Below, piece by piece: positions 1 to 10,862 of a stretch of DNA of 64,000 bases (position 1 is the first letter of the stretch; each line of letters begins with the position of its first letter). The notes beneath the pieces were generated by a model that saw only the letters and a program-made list of their open reading frames with translations, searched no databases and had not been told where the DNA came from. The translations under genes were made by a program, and so were the position numbers. Source of the DNA: Coprinellus micaceus (lineage: Eukaryota > Basidiomycota > Agaricomycetes > Agaricales > Psathyrellaceae); NCBI GenBank assembly GCA_951394405.1, contig OX596337.1, forward strand, positions 1,736,001-1,800,000, given 5' to 3'.

Positions 1-235
1 GTCAGTGTGACAGATACCTGCACAGTGAGAGGGCCACCACAGTCAATCAGTATTCGTCTCGTACCGGGCCAGTCATGGGCATGTGGGTACCACACTCACC
101 AGTCCAGAGGATGCGAATTCGAACCTCGTGAGCACGAGGAGGAGCAACTTCGACGTCTTCAACCTTCAAGGGCTCGCCAGCACCCCAGCACACAGCGGCC
201 TTGCAGGTAATCGCCTTTCCAACAGTGTCAGACAT
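1..235 (-). CDS. SFA1: S-(hydroxymethyl)glutathione dehydrogenase / class III alcohol dehydrogenase, N-terminal part
   Basis: Zinc-dependent dehydrogenase that oxidises the formaldehyde-glutathione adduct in the cytosol. Only the 5' end is in the window; the gene runs off the left edge. Exon 1 is 100-235 and exon 2 starts at 17. The joined protein begins [20 protein letters not shown] and continues through [16 protein letters not shown] to WTGICHTD, where C and H are the first catalytic-zinc ligands of the family. The intron (18-99) has GTGAGT and TGCAG borders and splits a Gly codon. I chose the second Met of the open frame because family members start with M-S-x-TVGK. It is divergent from VFA1, sharing about 340 bp of promoter. 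Family identity is secure; expression level and exact 5' UTR cannot be judged. Confidence 0.93.
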
Positions 236-572
236 CTTCAAAGATGGGATCGACAAAGAATATCAGAGCCAAGACGCGATGAGACCCAGCCAGCTTTTAT
301 CAGGGGATCTTTGAGTTAGTCATTCGGTCATATGCGACGGTTCCGTCGTATTCCATCATCGTCAGATATGTTCTACCGCCTGCGAAGGGCGGACGGCAGC
401 GGGCAAGCGGGCCTGGGCTTCTTCTCAAGTGACCTTTGAGAATTTGGTGTACGATAACGGACTGTATTCAAGCTGTAGATGGAAGGTGTGTGCGAGGACG
501 GCGATGCCGGAACGAACTTGGATGCAACGGCGGCTATTCAGCGAGATCTGCACTCAATCTTGTACCACTACT
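236..572. other. Divergent intergenic region SFA1/VFA1
   Basis: About 340 bp between the start codons of two divergently transcribed genes. It must hold both promoters. I see no obvious TATA box, repeat or RNA gene. Confidence 0.6.
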
Positions 573-1256
573 ATGTCATTCACCAACGTGTACTATAAGA
601 GGGTAGGTTAGCGTTCAGCGCAACCAGATCTTGTGGAGATGACTTCCCCATCGAATGGTAGACGACCGGAACCGCCAAAGCGTGCTTTGTATGCTATCGA
701 CCGACAACCACGGTCCTGGCGACAGTGAACACTGTGGACTTTATCTACACATGCCCCAGTCACCTCAGCGACTACAACTTCGCAACGCGGATTGCTGATG
801 AAGCAGCTGCAAAGAGTTCTGTTTCCGCCGAAGAGATTGCGAAGATAAAGCAGGAATGGGAAGAAAAGCGCAAGAGAAAACAAGAGAAGGAGAAGGAACA
901 GGAGAAGGAGAAAGAAAAGGAAAAGGAAGATGGCAAGAAGGACAAGAAGGATGATGAGGGGGCGGGCAGGTCGAAGGAGGAGTCCAAGTCACCAAAACCG
1001 TCAGGAGCACCTCCAGCATCAGGTCCATCCACACCCGCCACTCCAACGCACGAGAAATACGCACTCCACCGAGACTTCTACTCCAGTTGAGTGATCTGCG
1101 CTATACACTGGGGAACGTTTGCTGAACGAAGGGTTTCCAGTGAGGCAACTGGAGCACAAGAAGCGACGACAGACTGCTCAGGCCAAAGAACTTGCACCTC
1201 GCCTGCCCACCGCCCCAAGAGACGGGTTTTCTTCATCCATTGAACAGAAATATTGA
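573..1256 (+). CDS. VFA1: Vfa1-like VPS4-associated protein
   Basis: Small cytosolic/endosomal protein of the Vfa1 family, which binds and stimulates the ESCRT AAA-ATPase Vps4. Exons are 573-602, 662-1085 and 1141-1256, giving 189 residues. The N-terminus MSFTNVYYKR joins to a zinc-ribbon-like CFVCYRPTTTVL and then FIYTCPSHLSD, the conserved Cys pairs of the family. The middle is a strongly charged Lys/Glu coiled coil (about residues 85-120). The end, KYALHRDFYSM then RQLEHKKRRQ, is the conserved C-terminal Vps4-binding region and is only obtained by splicing out 1086-1140. Without that splice the frame stops two residues after the donor. Both introns have GT-AG borders and preserve phase. 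Identity is based on the whole N- and C-terminal pattern. Confidence 0.9.
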
Positions 1257-1603
1257 GCCTGGATATGTTTAGTAGAGAATGTGCATGATCTTGTGCGAGT
1301 CGAAGGTGCCAATGAGCTGAGTATGAAAAATATCACACACCGCCGCCCCAGGCTTCGTCAACATCTTCAACTTGGATCGCGACCACCTCGAACATCCCTC
1401 TTCATCGTCGGCGTGCCGCATTGCCTCTGTCAAGTCAGGTCAGGTCTCGACGCAACTTCCGGATGAGTCGGGAAAGCGATATCCTTGTTTGAATTCATTC
1501 AGCTCATAGTGAGTAACTGGGACACCGTCAGAGCTCCGGAGGCGACGCGTTGACCAGGCACCTACATTTTAGAGCATCTACCTTGCGATCCCCGTAGTCC
1601 AGG
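1257..1603. other. Intergenic VFA1 / RGG-protein gene
   Basis: About 350 bp holding the VFA1 3' UTR and the upstream region of the next gene. Small open frames here lack any family signal. No repeat or RNA gene seen. Confidence 0.5.
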
Positions 1604-4600
1604 ATGAACAAAAACCCTTTCGTTCCAACGCCGACATATACACCTCCCCAGCCCCCTCTTCCTCCCGGTCCTCCCCCAGGCCAGCCTGGGCAACCGGATT
1701 ACTCGGCGTGGTGGGGTGCGGCTGCTGGGGCGCAACAACCTCACGCCCAGCCCCCTGCTCCCCAATATAATCCCCAATGGTCAGCACCACAAGCCCCGCG
1801 TCCCCCCGCTGATCAGAGCGCACTATACGCGAACTATGGATATGGTGTCCAATGGCAAAGGCAACAGCAACAGCAGCAGCAGCAGCAGCAGCAACAACAC
1901 ACACCTTACCAGCAGCAGCAGCAATACCATCCTACTCCGCCAGTAGCCCAGGCCCCCCAGCCACAGCCGGGATACAATCCATACCAACCGACTGCAGGAT
2001 ATCCTCAGCAATATGTACCCCAGCAAGCGCCAGCGCCTCCGCCGCCAGCAGTGTATGCCCCTCCTCCACCTGCTGCACCCCAACAGCCATTTTTCAACCC
2101 TCATCTCCCAGTGCAAGGACAATCCCAAGCTCAAAGACTCCATCATGCACCCCCTCAACACATGCCTCCAGCGAAGCGTCAAAGGTTCGACGGGCCGAAC
2201 CATAACAGGAACCAACAGCCTGCTGCCCCCCCTCAGCCCCAGTTCCAACCGCCCCCACCGCCCCCTCCTTCCAGCGGCTCATTCTCAGCACAGAACCGGG
2301 GTCCTCCTTCTGGACCTGGACAGATGGGTGCAGGGAGGGGTGGCGGTCCTGGTGGCAGAGGCGGCTCCGTCGGGGGTCAACGAGGCAGAGGCGGGTCTTT
2401 CTCTGCTAATCGCGGCGGGCCTGTAGGTCGTGGTCGTGGAGGTGGCAGTGGTTACATGACTGGGATGTCGACGAACCGTGGTGGTGGTCAGAGTGGTGGC
2501 AACACAAGAGGACCGGCGCGGCAGCAAGGCTTTAATCAGAATCGTCGAGCGGGGAATGCCTCCTTCAACAACTCTGGTGGATTTCATCAGGGCGGTTCTT
2601 TCAAAAATCGCAATCAAGGTCACGGAAACCAGAATAGGCAACGACACGAAGGCGGATCTCAGTCGCAACAGAAAGAAAATGCTGCTGCTTCTGTCGTCCC
2701 ACCGACTGGTAAGAAAGAGGAGAACAAGCGCACTCTTACAGATTTCAAGATCATTGGTCTGGAAATCCCTGAGCTGGATTGGTCATGGGGCGCTCTGCCT
2801 ACGCCTCCAGCTGAGACGGTTAAAGTGGAAGTGAAAGACGAGCCTCTTGAAACGGCAGCCGATGTTTCTGTAAAGGATGAAGTCGTTGACAACAAAGCCG
2901 CTTTGAAGGTGCCTTCTGCCACCGACAAGCAGGAGTCACAGACTGAGGCAGCTTCTCAGGGGACAGAAGTCGCCGAGAGTCAAAAGGCTCCAGCGTCGAA
3001 CTGGGCGAGTCGCTATCCTGCGGAGGCCAATGGCACCAACCAGCCGCCTTCACGCATGCGGATCTACTTCGACACCCCTGTGACCGCAGACGACTCCAAG
3101 CCTATTCCTCACAATGCTTCTCATGGCTACGGTGATGGTCCTTCAGATTCGAGGAAGGGGAAGCGCAAGAAGTTGGAGGATGATGATGGAGATTCTCTGG
3201 ATGATAGACGCGCCCCGCCCCCGCCTCCCCAGATGACAGCACCGCCGACCGATGATAGGTCTAGTGTGGCTGCAAGCGTTGCCCCGAGCACCGCTGAGAC
3301 TGCGAGCGAAGGAGATTGGTTGATGGCAGCGATTGTGGAAGGTGACGAAGAGGCCCAAACGGCAGCTGCTTTGCAGCCTGATGCTGAAGAGGATGATGGG
3401 GATGGTGCCAATGGCGACCATGAGCAGCATGCCGAGCATGATGGAGAGGGAGAGGAGGACCTCGATGCGGACGCCGAGGGGGAGGTGGAACATCTCGTTG
3501 GGGACGATGGTGAGCAGCCTTTCCGTCTGAAGTTGGCAGTCAAAAGTGTGGAAGCCCTCCTTGCGTATCCAGTGGGAGCCGGCTTTCCTTGCACGGTGCT
3601 AACTCTGTGTTCTCTCGTTTTAAAGGGCACGGTGATGACATTTACATGTCGGGCGAGCATGGGGGCCCTGGCCAAGAGCCTACTTCTGCAGTCTCTGAAA
3701 AGGCTGAGCACGATTCATCCACCGTTGAGGCTGGCCCGACGTCTGCTGCTTCTCTCTTTTCCAACCCTTGCCCCCAGGCTCAGCCTGTGGGAGAGCCTAG
3801 CGCTCGTGATGAGACGCAGGCTCAGCAGGATGCCTCGCCAACGGTGGAAGGAAATAGCTCACGTCCCGCCGATCCGCCTGCTTCCTCCGATGCTACTGGC
3901 TCCTCTCACGATGGCTCCCTTTTTGAATCCACGTCCGTATACAAAATTCCCCTCCGTAACATTATGGTTACTCATATCCTGTCTCTTTTTGACGCAGTGA
4001 GGATCCATCTGCTAACCAGCCTGACTCCGTTAGCGTACAGGTCCCTGAATCAGCGCACCCGAAGTCCCTACAGGCTGCATCGGCAGAGCCCACGCTTATT
4101 ATCGAAACCCAAGAGGCCTCACAGGTCGTTGAGGAGACTCAGCTCGCGATTAACGGGCATGGCGACTATTCTGTCGAACAGGTGCATCAATCAGAGCCCT
4201 CCTCCGCGGGCAATCCGCCTGAGGGCGGGCAGACTACTGTTACGGTTAAGCAAGAGAATGGGGCCGAAGGTGCAGAACGCACCCCCTCTTCAAACCGACT
4301 TTCAATTTCATATGCCAGTGGAAACCGCCGTTTGGTGATTGATTCCGATGTGGTAACTTCTCTCAAACTCTTCCGTCAAGCTAGTAAAATCGAAGTTGTT
4401 TTGGATCTATCCAAAGCCAACGATGGCCTGAAAGGCGTTTTGGTTCGTACATTTTCTGCCTGGGCCAACAGCATTCTTACACCTCCGCTTTAGGTTGAAT
4501 CTCTTTCCGAGAGAAAGACATATGTCACCCTGCCCAATATTTTGGAGAGCCCTTCAGAGCCAGACTCGACTGTCCCAATGTTCGCCAAGCTGACGCTGCC

Positions 4601-5268
4601 GACGTCTGTGCTGCTTGTTGCGCATCTTGATTCTGACAGGCCTTTGTCTGAGCCCAAGTGGGCGAAGTCTGGTGATGTTCAGGAGTGGCTGAGGAACATG
4701 CTTGGGGCTCGTGCAGACGATGCGCCTGAAGGATGGGGAAAGAAAATCCATGTCGCTGACCCTGATCCTGTATGTGCACATTCCATATCGCTCATCCAAC
4801 TCCCATTTACGCCATTCACAGCCTCCGACTATCTGGACCGTTCTTGAGGGATGGGCGAGCAATTCGCCTGTTGGCCTCATTCATGAGCGACAGCGGTTCC
4901 TGAAGACCCACTTGACTGAAACCGACAACGTCTTGGAGATCTTGTTACGCCTCGTTCGTGGCGAGAGGGCGACCCCCTTCTCTCAGAACGCCCCAGCGAT
5001 CTCCGCGCCCAGCGTGTCTGGGCCACTGTTGTCTGCGCTGACCCCTGGATCGGCTCACGGTGCTCAACAAACTCACGTCTCCCTCGCAGTCCTGGCCATG
5101 TTCCGTATGGCTGTGGACTATGCTAAGCAAGCGACTGGGGACAAGGGCAAGGTTGAGGCTGAGGAGCGTATGGGAGAAATCATTCGTTGCTTGCCATCCC
5201 ACCTCATTTACAAGAGTCTGGATGGTATCTTCAAGGAGTGGAAACTTGAGAAGAAAGGAGGTCGTTAG
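1604..5268 (+). CDS. Large polyQ / RGG-rich protein, function unknown
   Basis: I do not recognise this protein. Five exons (1604-3509, 3626-3932, 3998-4442, 4494-4769, 4822-5268) give 1,126 residues. Residues 1-220 are rich in Pro and Gln, with a run of twelve Gln near 86-97. Residues about 230-330 are an RGG/RG region (GRGGGPGGRGGSVGGQRGRG), typical of RNA-binding or phase-separating proteins. Residues 340-750 are acidic and disordered. The last 290 residues look folded, from about RRLVIDSDVVTSLKLFRQ to the C-terminal GIFKEWKLEKKGGR, and probably form a conserved domain. Intron 2 uses the rarer donor GTCCGT; the neighbouring GTATAC donor would give an immediate stop. The C-terminal exons are short and phase-consistent, which supports one gene. 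An RNA-related role is only an inference from the RGG boxes. Confidence 0.8.
1862..1897 (+). repeat. CAG/CAA microsatellite encoding polyglutamine
   Basis: Run of CAG with a few CAA units inside the first exon of the RGG protein. It encodes the longest Gln run; shorter (CAG)n runs follow around 1910-1925. Trinucleotide runs of this kind often vary in length between strains. Confidence 0.85.
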
Positions 5269-5550
5269 TCACTTCGCCTCGTTCAGAGTTCCATGCCCCA
5301 TTTTTTCGGTTCTCGCGTCCGCAGTGTTTAGACCGTACTTTATCTTGTGCTTTTTCTCTTGTAATTCCTATCAATGTTCATCGTGGTCATACCCTACCTT
5401 GGGTCCCCACCAGCTTGATCGTCGAGCTCATTGCTCAAGTAACTTCAGGGGGGCGTCGACGAAGCGCCGCGTCCAGTTCCACGTGATCATAATTTCGGCG
5501 GGCGACACAGACGCGTCATCTCGCAATCTACCTTCTCTAATCCTTCCACC

Positions 5551-6726
5551 ATGGTACGCTTGGATCGACTCTGCGAGGACTCATAATGGCGCCTAACATT
5601 ATAGCGGATAGTTCAGAAACACATACGACTCCGATAACACCGTATTCTCGCCCCAGGGCCGCCTCCACCAGGTCGAATATGCTCTGGAAGCGGTGAAGCA
5701 GGGATCTGCTGCTGTGGGATTGAGGTCGAAGACGCATTCCGTCTTGTTGGCGCTTAAGGTACGTCTTATGCGCTTTTTACATGCTGGAGTGAATGTTCAG
5801 ACGTCTGGGATGTTTGTAGCGATCCACGGGTGAATTGGCCTCGTACCAACAGAAGATGTTCCGCATAGATGACCATGTCGGTATTGCGATTGCGGGATTG
5901 ACGTCGGACGCGCGTGTCTTGAGGTGTGTGTTCACATAATAGGCCCCCTGGGTTTCGAGAAGCTGACCGTTTACTGTGTTTCTCAGTAACTTCATGAGGC
6001 AGCAGGCCATGTCCTCGAGGATGATCTTCAGCCGACCTATACCTGTGAACAGGTTGGTGTCTGCCATTGCCGATAGTGCGTACACCGTCCCTAATTTTCT
6101 GAGTTGCATATACTCATGAGCATCATTCGTTTCCTTTGACTTTGCAGAGGCACAAGTGAACACCCAGGAGTACGGCAGGCGGCCTTACGGAGTCGGTTTC
6201 CTCGTTATCGGCCAGGATAAGTCGGGACCCCATCTATACGAATTCTCGCCTTCAGGCAACTCATACGAGTACTACGCTATGTCGATCGGAGCGAGGAGCC
6301 AGAGTGCGAAGACGTATCTGGAGAAGCACTATGAGAGCTTCATGGATTGTGAGTTGTCACTACTACGAGGATTAGGAGTATCGACTGAATAACCCCCCAC
6401 CTCCCCGACAAACTTGCCCTTTAAAAGGCAACCTTGAAGACCTTATTCGACATGGCCTTCATGCCCTCCGAGAAACCCTGCAACAAGACAAAGAGCTCAC
6501 GATCCACAACACCTCCATTGGCATCATCGGCCCTGCCAGCGAGCACGAGAAGGGCATCCCTCCATCCGGTCCCTTCAGGATCCTCGAAAATGAGGACGTG
6601 GATCCGTTCCTCAAGACCATCATCCCCAAGGATACTGCAGAAGGAGCGGCCCCTGCTGCTGCCCCTGCTGCTGCCCCCGCAGCGGCACCAGCAACTGGAG
6701 ACGAAGACGTGCAGATGCAGGAGTAA
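5551..6726 (+). CDS. PRE5: 20S proteasome subunit alpha-1 (PSMA1 / yeast Pre5)
   Basis: Structural alpha-ring subunit of the 20S proteasome. Exons are 5551-5553, 5612-5758, 5820-5923, 5987-6075, 6148-6348 and 6428-6726, giving 280 residues. The first coding exon is only the ATG, followed at once by GTACGC; the next exon starts [20 protein letters not shown], the standard N-terminal helix H0 with its YD and Q-VEYA signature. Further marks are [30 protein letters not shown] and a spliced [20 protein letters not shown]. The C-terminal tail has an Ala/Pro repeat and ends acidic (DEDVQMQE), common in fungal members. All introns are GT-AG, 58-79 bp, and every phase fits. The next gene, COX15, is convergent with about 180 bp between stops. 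Confidence 0.95.
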
Positions 6727-6907
6727 GGGATACTTTCCTCTTGACGATGCCACGAATCTCTTGTACAATAGCTTTGGTGTGTTCCTGATTATATCTTATT
6801 AACAGTGGAATGCTCTGCATGTAGTGATGGATGAGTGGAGGTGCTCTTCGTGAGTTGAGGGGTACTTTTCAGCATGGAAATAAATAACGGTAGGTCAGTA
6901 CGGAAGT

Positions 6908-8494
6908 CTATTGCTGCTTCTTCCCAGCAGCTTTGGCTGCACGCCACATACGGGCAGCAGCTCCAGGTCGGCGGAGGGCAATGAGAACGTGGGTCATCGC
7001 GCTAAGCAGCATAACGCTACCAGCCTGATGTGCGGCGGCGAGAGGGATGGGGACGAGATATATCAGGGTGGAGATGCCCAAGAGGACCTGGATGTTGGCC
7101 ATAGTGAAGGCGGCGCGGATCGCAGTGTTGGCAAGAGGTGGGAGGGCAGAGCGGACGGCGGGCTTGAGGGTGGAGAGGTAGAGGGCCGCGGTGCTGAAGT
7201 AGGTGGTGATGGCGAGGCAGCGGTGGTCGAATTGAACGGTGGTGGGGTTCTCGAGGAGGTTCCTCCACCACAGATCAGACTTGTCGGCACTCTTGGCGTA
7301 GCGAGGGTCGAAGAGCTCTTCAGCTGGGGGTGCGAGACGACCACCCATGAGGGGGAACTCATTATAGAGCAGACCGGCGTCAAGACCAGCGACGAAGGCA
7401 CCTGATTTCAGAGTATGAGAAACGGTCAGAGCAGCGGGATACCGCGTTCGACGTACCTGAAAGGGCGGTGAGGAAAACCAGTCCTGCCAGACCCCACGAA
7501 AAGACCTTGACACGCTTCACAATCGGATTCTGCAAGATCTTTACAATGTCCCCAGTTGCCCCACTCCATGGCTTTCCATGAGCGTACTTCCAATCCTTAA
7601 TCACCGACATACCCGTCCCGAACATTCCCAGGTAAAGCAAGAACGCAGTCCCGAGGTGCGCAGCGAGCCTGTACTGTGACACCCTCGGTACGCTTCCGGG
7701 CGTCTCCATCAAGCTCTGATCCAAGCCGGACTTGACCATGTACCAACCAAGGGCACCTTGGAACCCGATGAGGAGGCCCAAGCCGAAGAGGCGGCGGGTC
7801 ATGGGCCCGTCGATCTTCTTGCGCACGGCGAAGTAGGCGAGGGGTCCGACGAAGGCGAGGCCGATGAGGCGCCCGAGGACGCGGTGCGACCATTCCCAGA
7901 AGAAGATGGATTTGAAGTCCTCGAGCGAGATGGAGTGGTTGAGCCTGCGGAAGTTGAGTCGCAGCTGGCAGGAAGGAGGGGGAAAGGGACGTACAGTTTG
8001 AACTCGGGTGTCTCCTTGTACTTGGCAAATTCGATTTCCCAGTCCTCACGAGTGAGAGGAGGGACGACTCCGGTGATAGGTTTCCATTCCGTGATACTCA
8101 GACCAGACTCCGTAAGACGGGTAACACCTCCAACAACGATGATAGCCAGAACCAAGGTTGCCGACGCCATTAACCACCCTCCCACAGCGGGACTTGGAAG
8201 GATGGGCAGTGGGTCACTTTCCGGGGAGGATTCCGTCGCATTTGTGGCAACAGCGACAGGTTCGGAGGACTTGGCGGACGAGTGCAGTCGTGACTGGCCA
8301 AAGATTCGGAGGATGCTGGACCTCGAGACTGGTTGGGAAACGTGTACGCCGGCAGAGAGGGCCTTGGGTATCGAGACGATCCTTGACCGACTCGCCATGG
8401 AAAATATCGAGCGCGTCGCGCTGGCGTGCAACGGCGCCATACGAGGCAGCGCCGCGCACCTCAGCGAAGCACCCCTCAGAGCGTTGAACAGCAT
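6908..8494 (-). CDS. COX15: Heme A synthase, mitochondrial (Cox15)
   Basis: Inner-membrane enzyme that converts heme O to heme A for cytochrome c oxidase. Exons are 7995-8494, 7457-7944 and 6908-7401, giving 493 residues. The N-terminus ([19 protein letters not shown]) is a good mitochondrial presequence, which is why I start at 8494 and not at the upstream in-frame residues. Several hydrophobic segments are present. The heme-binding histidines are visible in [36 protein letters not shown] and [10 protein letters not shown]. The family stretches [23 protein letters not shown] and [16 protein letters not shown] all match; the last is made by splicing at Ser-Gly. It is divergent from BOL3, another mitochondrial gene. 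Confidence 0.96.
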
Positions 8495-8673
8495 CTCCGT
8501 CGCCGTCCTTCCTGTCCTTCTACGAGGATGTTGTCGTCGTCGTGGGCGCTGTCGGGGAGGAAGAGATGAAGGAAGCAATCTCGACCACCTCTCGGCGTCC
8601 AGACTGGCTTAGCGATATTATTATCTCCGTATGGGCAGGAGGTGAGGGCGGCCCGACTACCCCCGGAAGCTGA

Positions 8674-8678
8674 CCAAT
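8674..8678 (+). promoter_or_regulatory. CCAAT box in the COX15/BOL3 divergent promoter
   Basis: CCAAT lies 54 bp upstream of the chosen BOL3 start and 180 bp upstream of the COX15 start. In fungi the HAP complex binds CCAAT in many respiratory and heme genes. The site is short, so its function is an inference. Confidence 0.35.
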
Positions 8679-8731
8679 CGCGGCTGGCCGCTGAAATTGA
8701 GGACGCGATGATTCGTTCTGTAGCGCCCACG

Positions 8732-9219
8732 ATGTTCTCGACTGTTGTCCGCAATCTCGCTCCTTCTGTGTCGCGGACGACCGCCACAAGGTCTCTAGCC
8801 ACCGTTTCTCCTTCCTTGGCGCGGAGAGCGTTCGCGTCATCGAGCATACTGAGGGCGGTGACCCCTCCATCCGGTTTGCCCGAACGCGAGAGGACAATAT
8901 GGGAGAAGCTTATTGACAAGTTCTCGCCGTCCCAGTTGAGGGTGGAGGATGTTTCTGGTGAGTAAGCGTGGACTGCAGAATCTTGGGACAGATGAGGCTA
9001 ACGGAATATAGGTGGATGTGGAACGTTCTACGCGATTGTCATTGCGAGCGATAACTTCAAGGGTCTACCCATTGTGAAGCAGCACAGGCTGGTGACGGAT
9101 ACCCTAAAGCAGGAGATTGAGGGTATTCACGGGCTCCAGGTGCGTTTACCATACTTCTTCGGCATTGAAGGTCTGCTCACTCCCTGTGTTAGATCAAAAC
9201 CAGTGCCAATTCGCAATGA
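8732..9219 (+). CDS. BOL3: Mitochondrial BolA-like protein (BOLA3/Bol3)
   Basis: Iron-sulfur cluster transfer factor that works with monothiol glutaredoxin and Nfu1 to deliver 4Fe-4S clusters in mitochondria. Exons are 8732-8957, 9012-9139 and 9193-9219, giving 126 residues. The N-terminus MFSTVVRNLAPSVSRTTATR is a clear presequence; an in-frame ATG at 8708 is an alternative start. The BolA fold follows: WEKLIDKFSPSQLRVEDVSG, GGCGTFYAIVIASDNFKGL, and KQHRLVTDTLKQEI with the conserved cluster-ligand His. The last exon codes only IKTSANSQ, matching the short BOLA3 ending. Splice phases all fit. Confidence 0.94.
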
Positions 9220-9440
9220 TTGCCCTCATACCATACTCTGCATTTGCCAACAATGCGCCGGAACGACCCCACCCCATAGACGCCAACCTATCTATTCCCT
9301 TGAAATTTGCTATAATCTGTAACACCCGGAAATATCCCTAATGCGACCCCAACTTCAAAGCCCAAAGCACGAAACAGAGTACCCAATCCCAAGTAAAACC
9401 CCCAGTAAACGCAATGAAGCACTACGGAAATCCAATCCTC

Positions 9441-10491
9441 CTATCGCTTGAAGAGACGCATCAACGTGATGGCCTCCTTGTTGTAGAACTCCCGGTTGGG
9501 ATCGTCCATGACCTCCTCCCACCTAAACTTTTTCCTCAGCAGGTTGAAGAACCGCTTGTCGGCCTTGGGAAGGTTATCACCAAAAGGACGATGATGAAGA
9601 TGCAGACATACCTTTCTCCGCTTCTTGTAGCAGAACAAGATTTCGGTGCTTGCGTTGGATAGTTCGTCCAGCGTTTCGACAAGGAGTGGAAATGCGGGTT
9701 CGAAGTATACGCAATCGGCAGCGAGGATGATGTCTGGTTTGGGTATTGAAGGAGGCGCTGGAACGCCCCTGGGAAGTATTGTCAACGGCCAGAATGTTAG
9801 AGGAGCGGGAGAGACGCACCAGTCAAGTTTCGCGACAAAGACATTCTCCGTTAATCCATTCATTTGAATATTCTTCTGCATAATCGGGAGGAGCGGCCTA
9901 GTGGAGAGCATTGGTCGGTCATTTCGTCTTAAGCGCCCGGCAAGCACGCACTCCTGGTCTGTGATCCACACTCTCGACTCTGGTAGCTGTCCTGCCACGA
10001 GCCCAACCAGACCGGTTCCGGCACCGAGCTCCAAGACATGCTTCTTCCGTAGGTAATCCGAGCCGCGTTGCACCAGATACGTCGCCAAAATCTGACAAGA
10101 TGAAGGTGGGAGAAAGAAAAAGAAAAAAGGTAGACGGGTAGAGACTCAGGGACCGGATTCAACGGAGGCAGATGGAGTGAGTGTGTACCTGTCCGGCAGG
10201 CCATGCGATTCCACCACACCCAGGAGAGGCGTCGACAGCGAGAGTAATTTCAAGAGGACGAGGGACATCGGCAAGATCATGAGAGAACGAGAGCTTCAGG
10301 ATGCCCCCATCTTGCATAGAGTGGGTTTGTTGGGGGAGGAACGTCAGGGCCTGGTGGGACGAGATGGGGGCGTCGACCAAGCCGTCCTCGAGGTCCATGA
10401 GATGCCTCAAGGGATCCTGCTTGTCGAGCTCTTCATCGCGTATCAATTCGGCTACAGCCTCTCGGGACGAGGGCTCCACTCGAACGCCCAT
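9441..10491 (-). CDS. EFM6: Protein-lysine N-methyltransferase, METTL21/Efm6 family
   Basis: SAM-dependent lysine methyltransferase; yeast Efm6 modifies elongation factor 1A. Exons are 10189-10491, 9952-10091, 9820-9897, 9612-9768 and 9441-9563, giving 266 residues. The SAM-binding motif I is KKHVLELGAGTGLVGLVAG. The DCVYFEPAFPLLVETLDEL stretch after motif III is the METTL21-type post-motif and is closest to Efm6. The open frame extends upstream of 10491, but its first codon is GTG; the first ATG gives MGVRVEPSSREAVAEL. An upstream coding exon cannot be excluded. It is divergent from the CBM48 protein gene. The assignment to Efm6 rather than another METTL21 member is likely, not certain. Confidence 0.87.
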
Positions 10492-10862
10492 TGTCCCTGG
10501 AGGTTTTGGGATAGGCTTTCTAGCGAGCCTTGCGACTTGCACGAGGCTGATGAAGGAGAGTGATGGGTTTGGGTTTAGCGCCGAGCGATGCCTTGAGGGT
10601 TTGCTGCGACGTGCCTCGAGGCTGGGTGTAAATGATGTAGAAATTTGCTATCTGGAGTGAAACGTGTTTTCGTGGAATGTTTGGGAGGTGCGTGGGTGAA
10701 GAGACCGAGGGCGAGTCCGTATGTCTTTGGCGGTAAACATGTACAACGCCTGTCGCTGGGCCGGGCCTATATAGCCCCCGCTGTCGGCCATTCCTGTCAC
10801 CATCCTTCCTTCCTTCTTCTCTTCCTCCTCCTCCTCACTCAACGCCCAACTCGCTGGCAGAG
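10492..10862. promoter_or_regulatory. Divergent promoter EFM6 / CBM48-protein, with CTATATAG TATA element
   Basis: About 370 bp between two divergent start codons. A palindromic CTATATAG at 10767-10774 sits about 90 bp upstream of the plus-strand start and is a good TATA candidate. A pyrimidine-rich tract with CTTCCTTCTTCTC follows at about 10805-10840, as in many fungal core promoters. Confidence 0.45.

Noticed and set aside
3127..3711. 194-codon minus-strand frame over the RGG protein
   Set aside because: Ser-rich shadow of the acidic exon; no start context or homology.
5480..5485. CACGTG E-boxes in several promoters (near 5480, 40662, 49999 and 60019)
   Set aside because: A six-base palindrome is expected more than ten times by chance in 64 kb, so I do not claim a shared regulator.
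7758..8612. 284-codon plus-strand frame over COX15
   Set aside because: It is antisense to a secure heme A synthase gene and has no family motif; the GC-rich coding strand opens the opposite frame.
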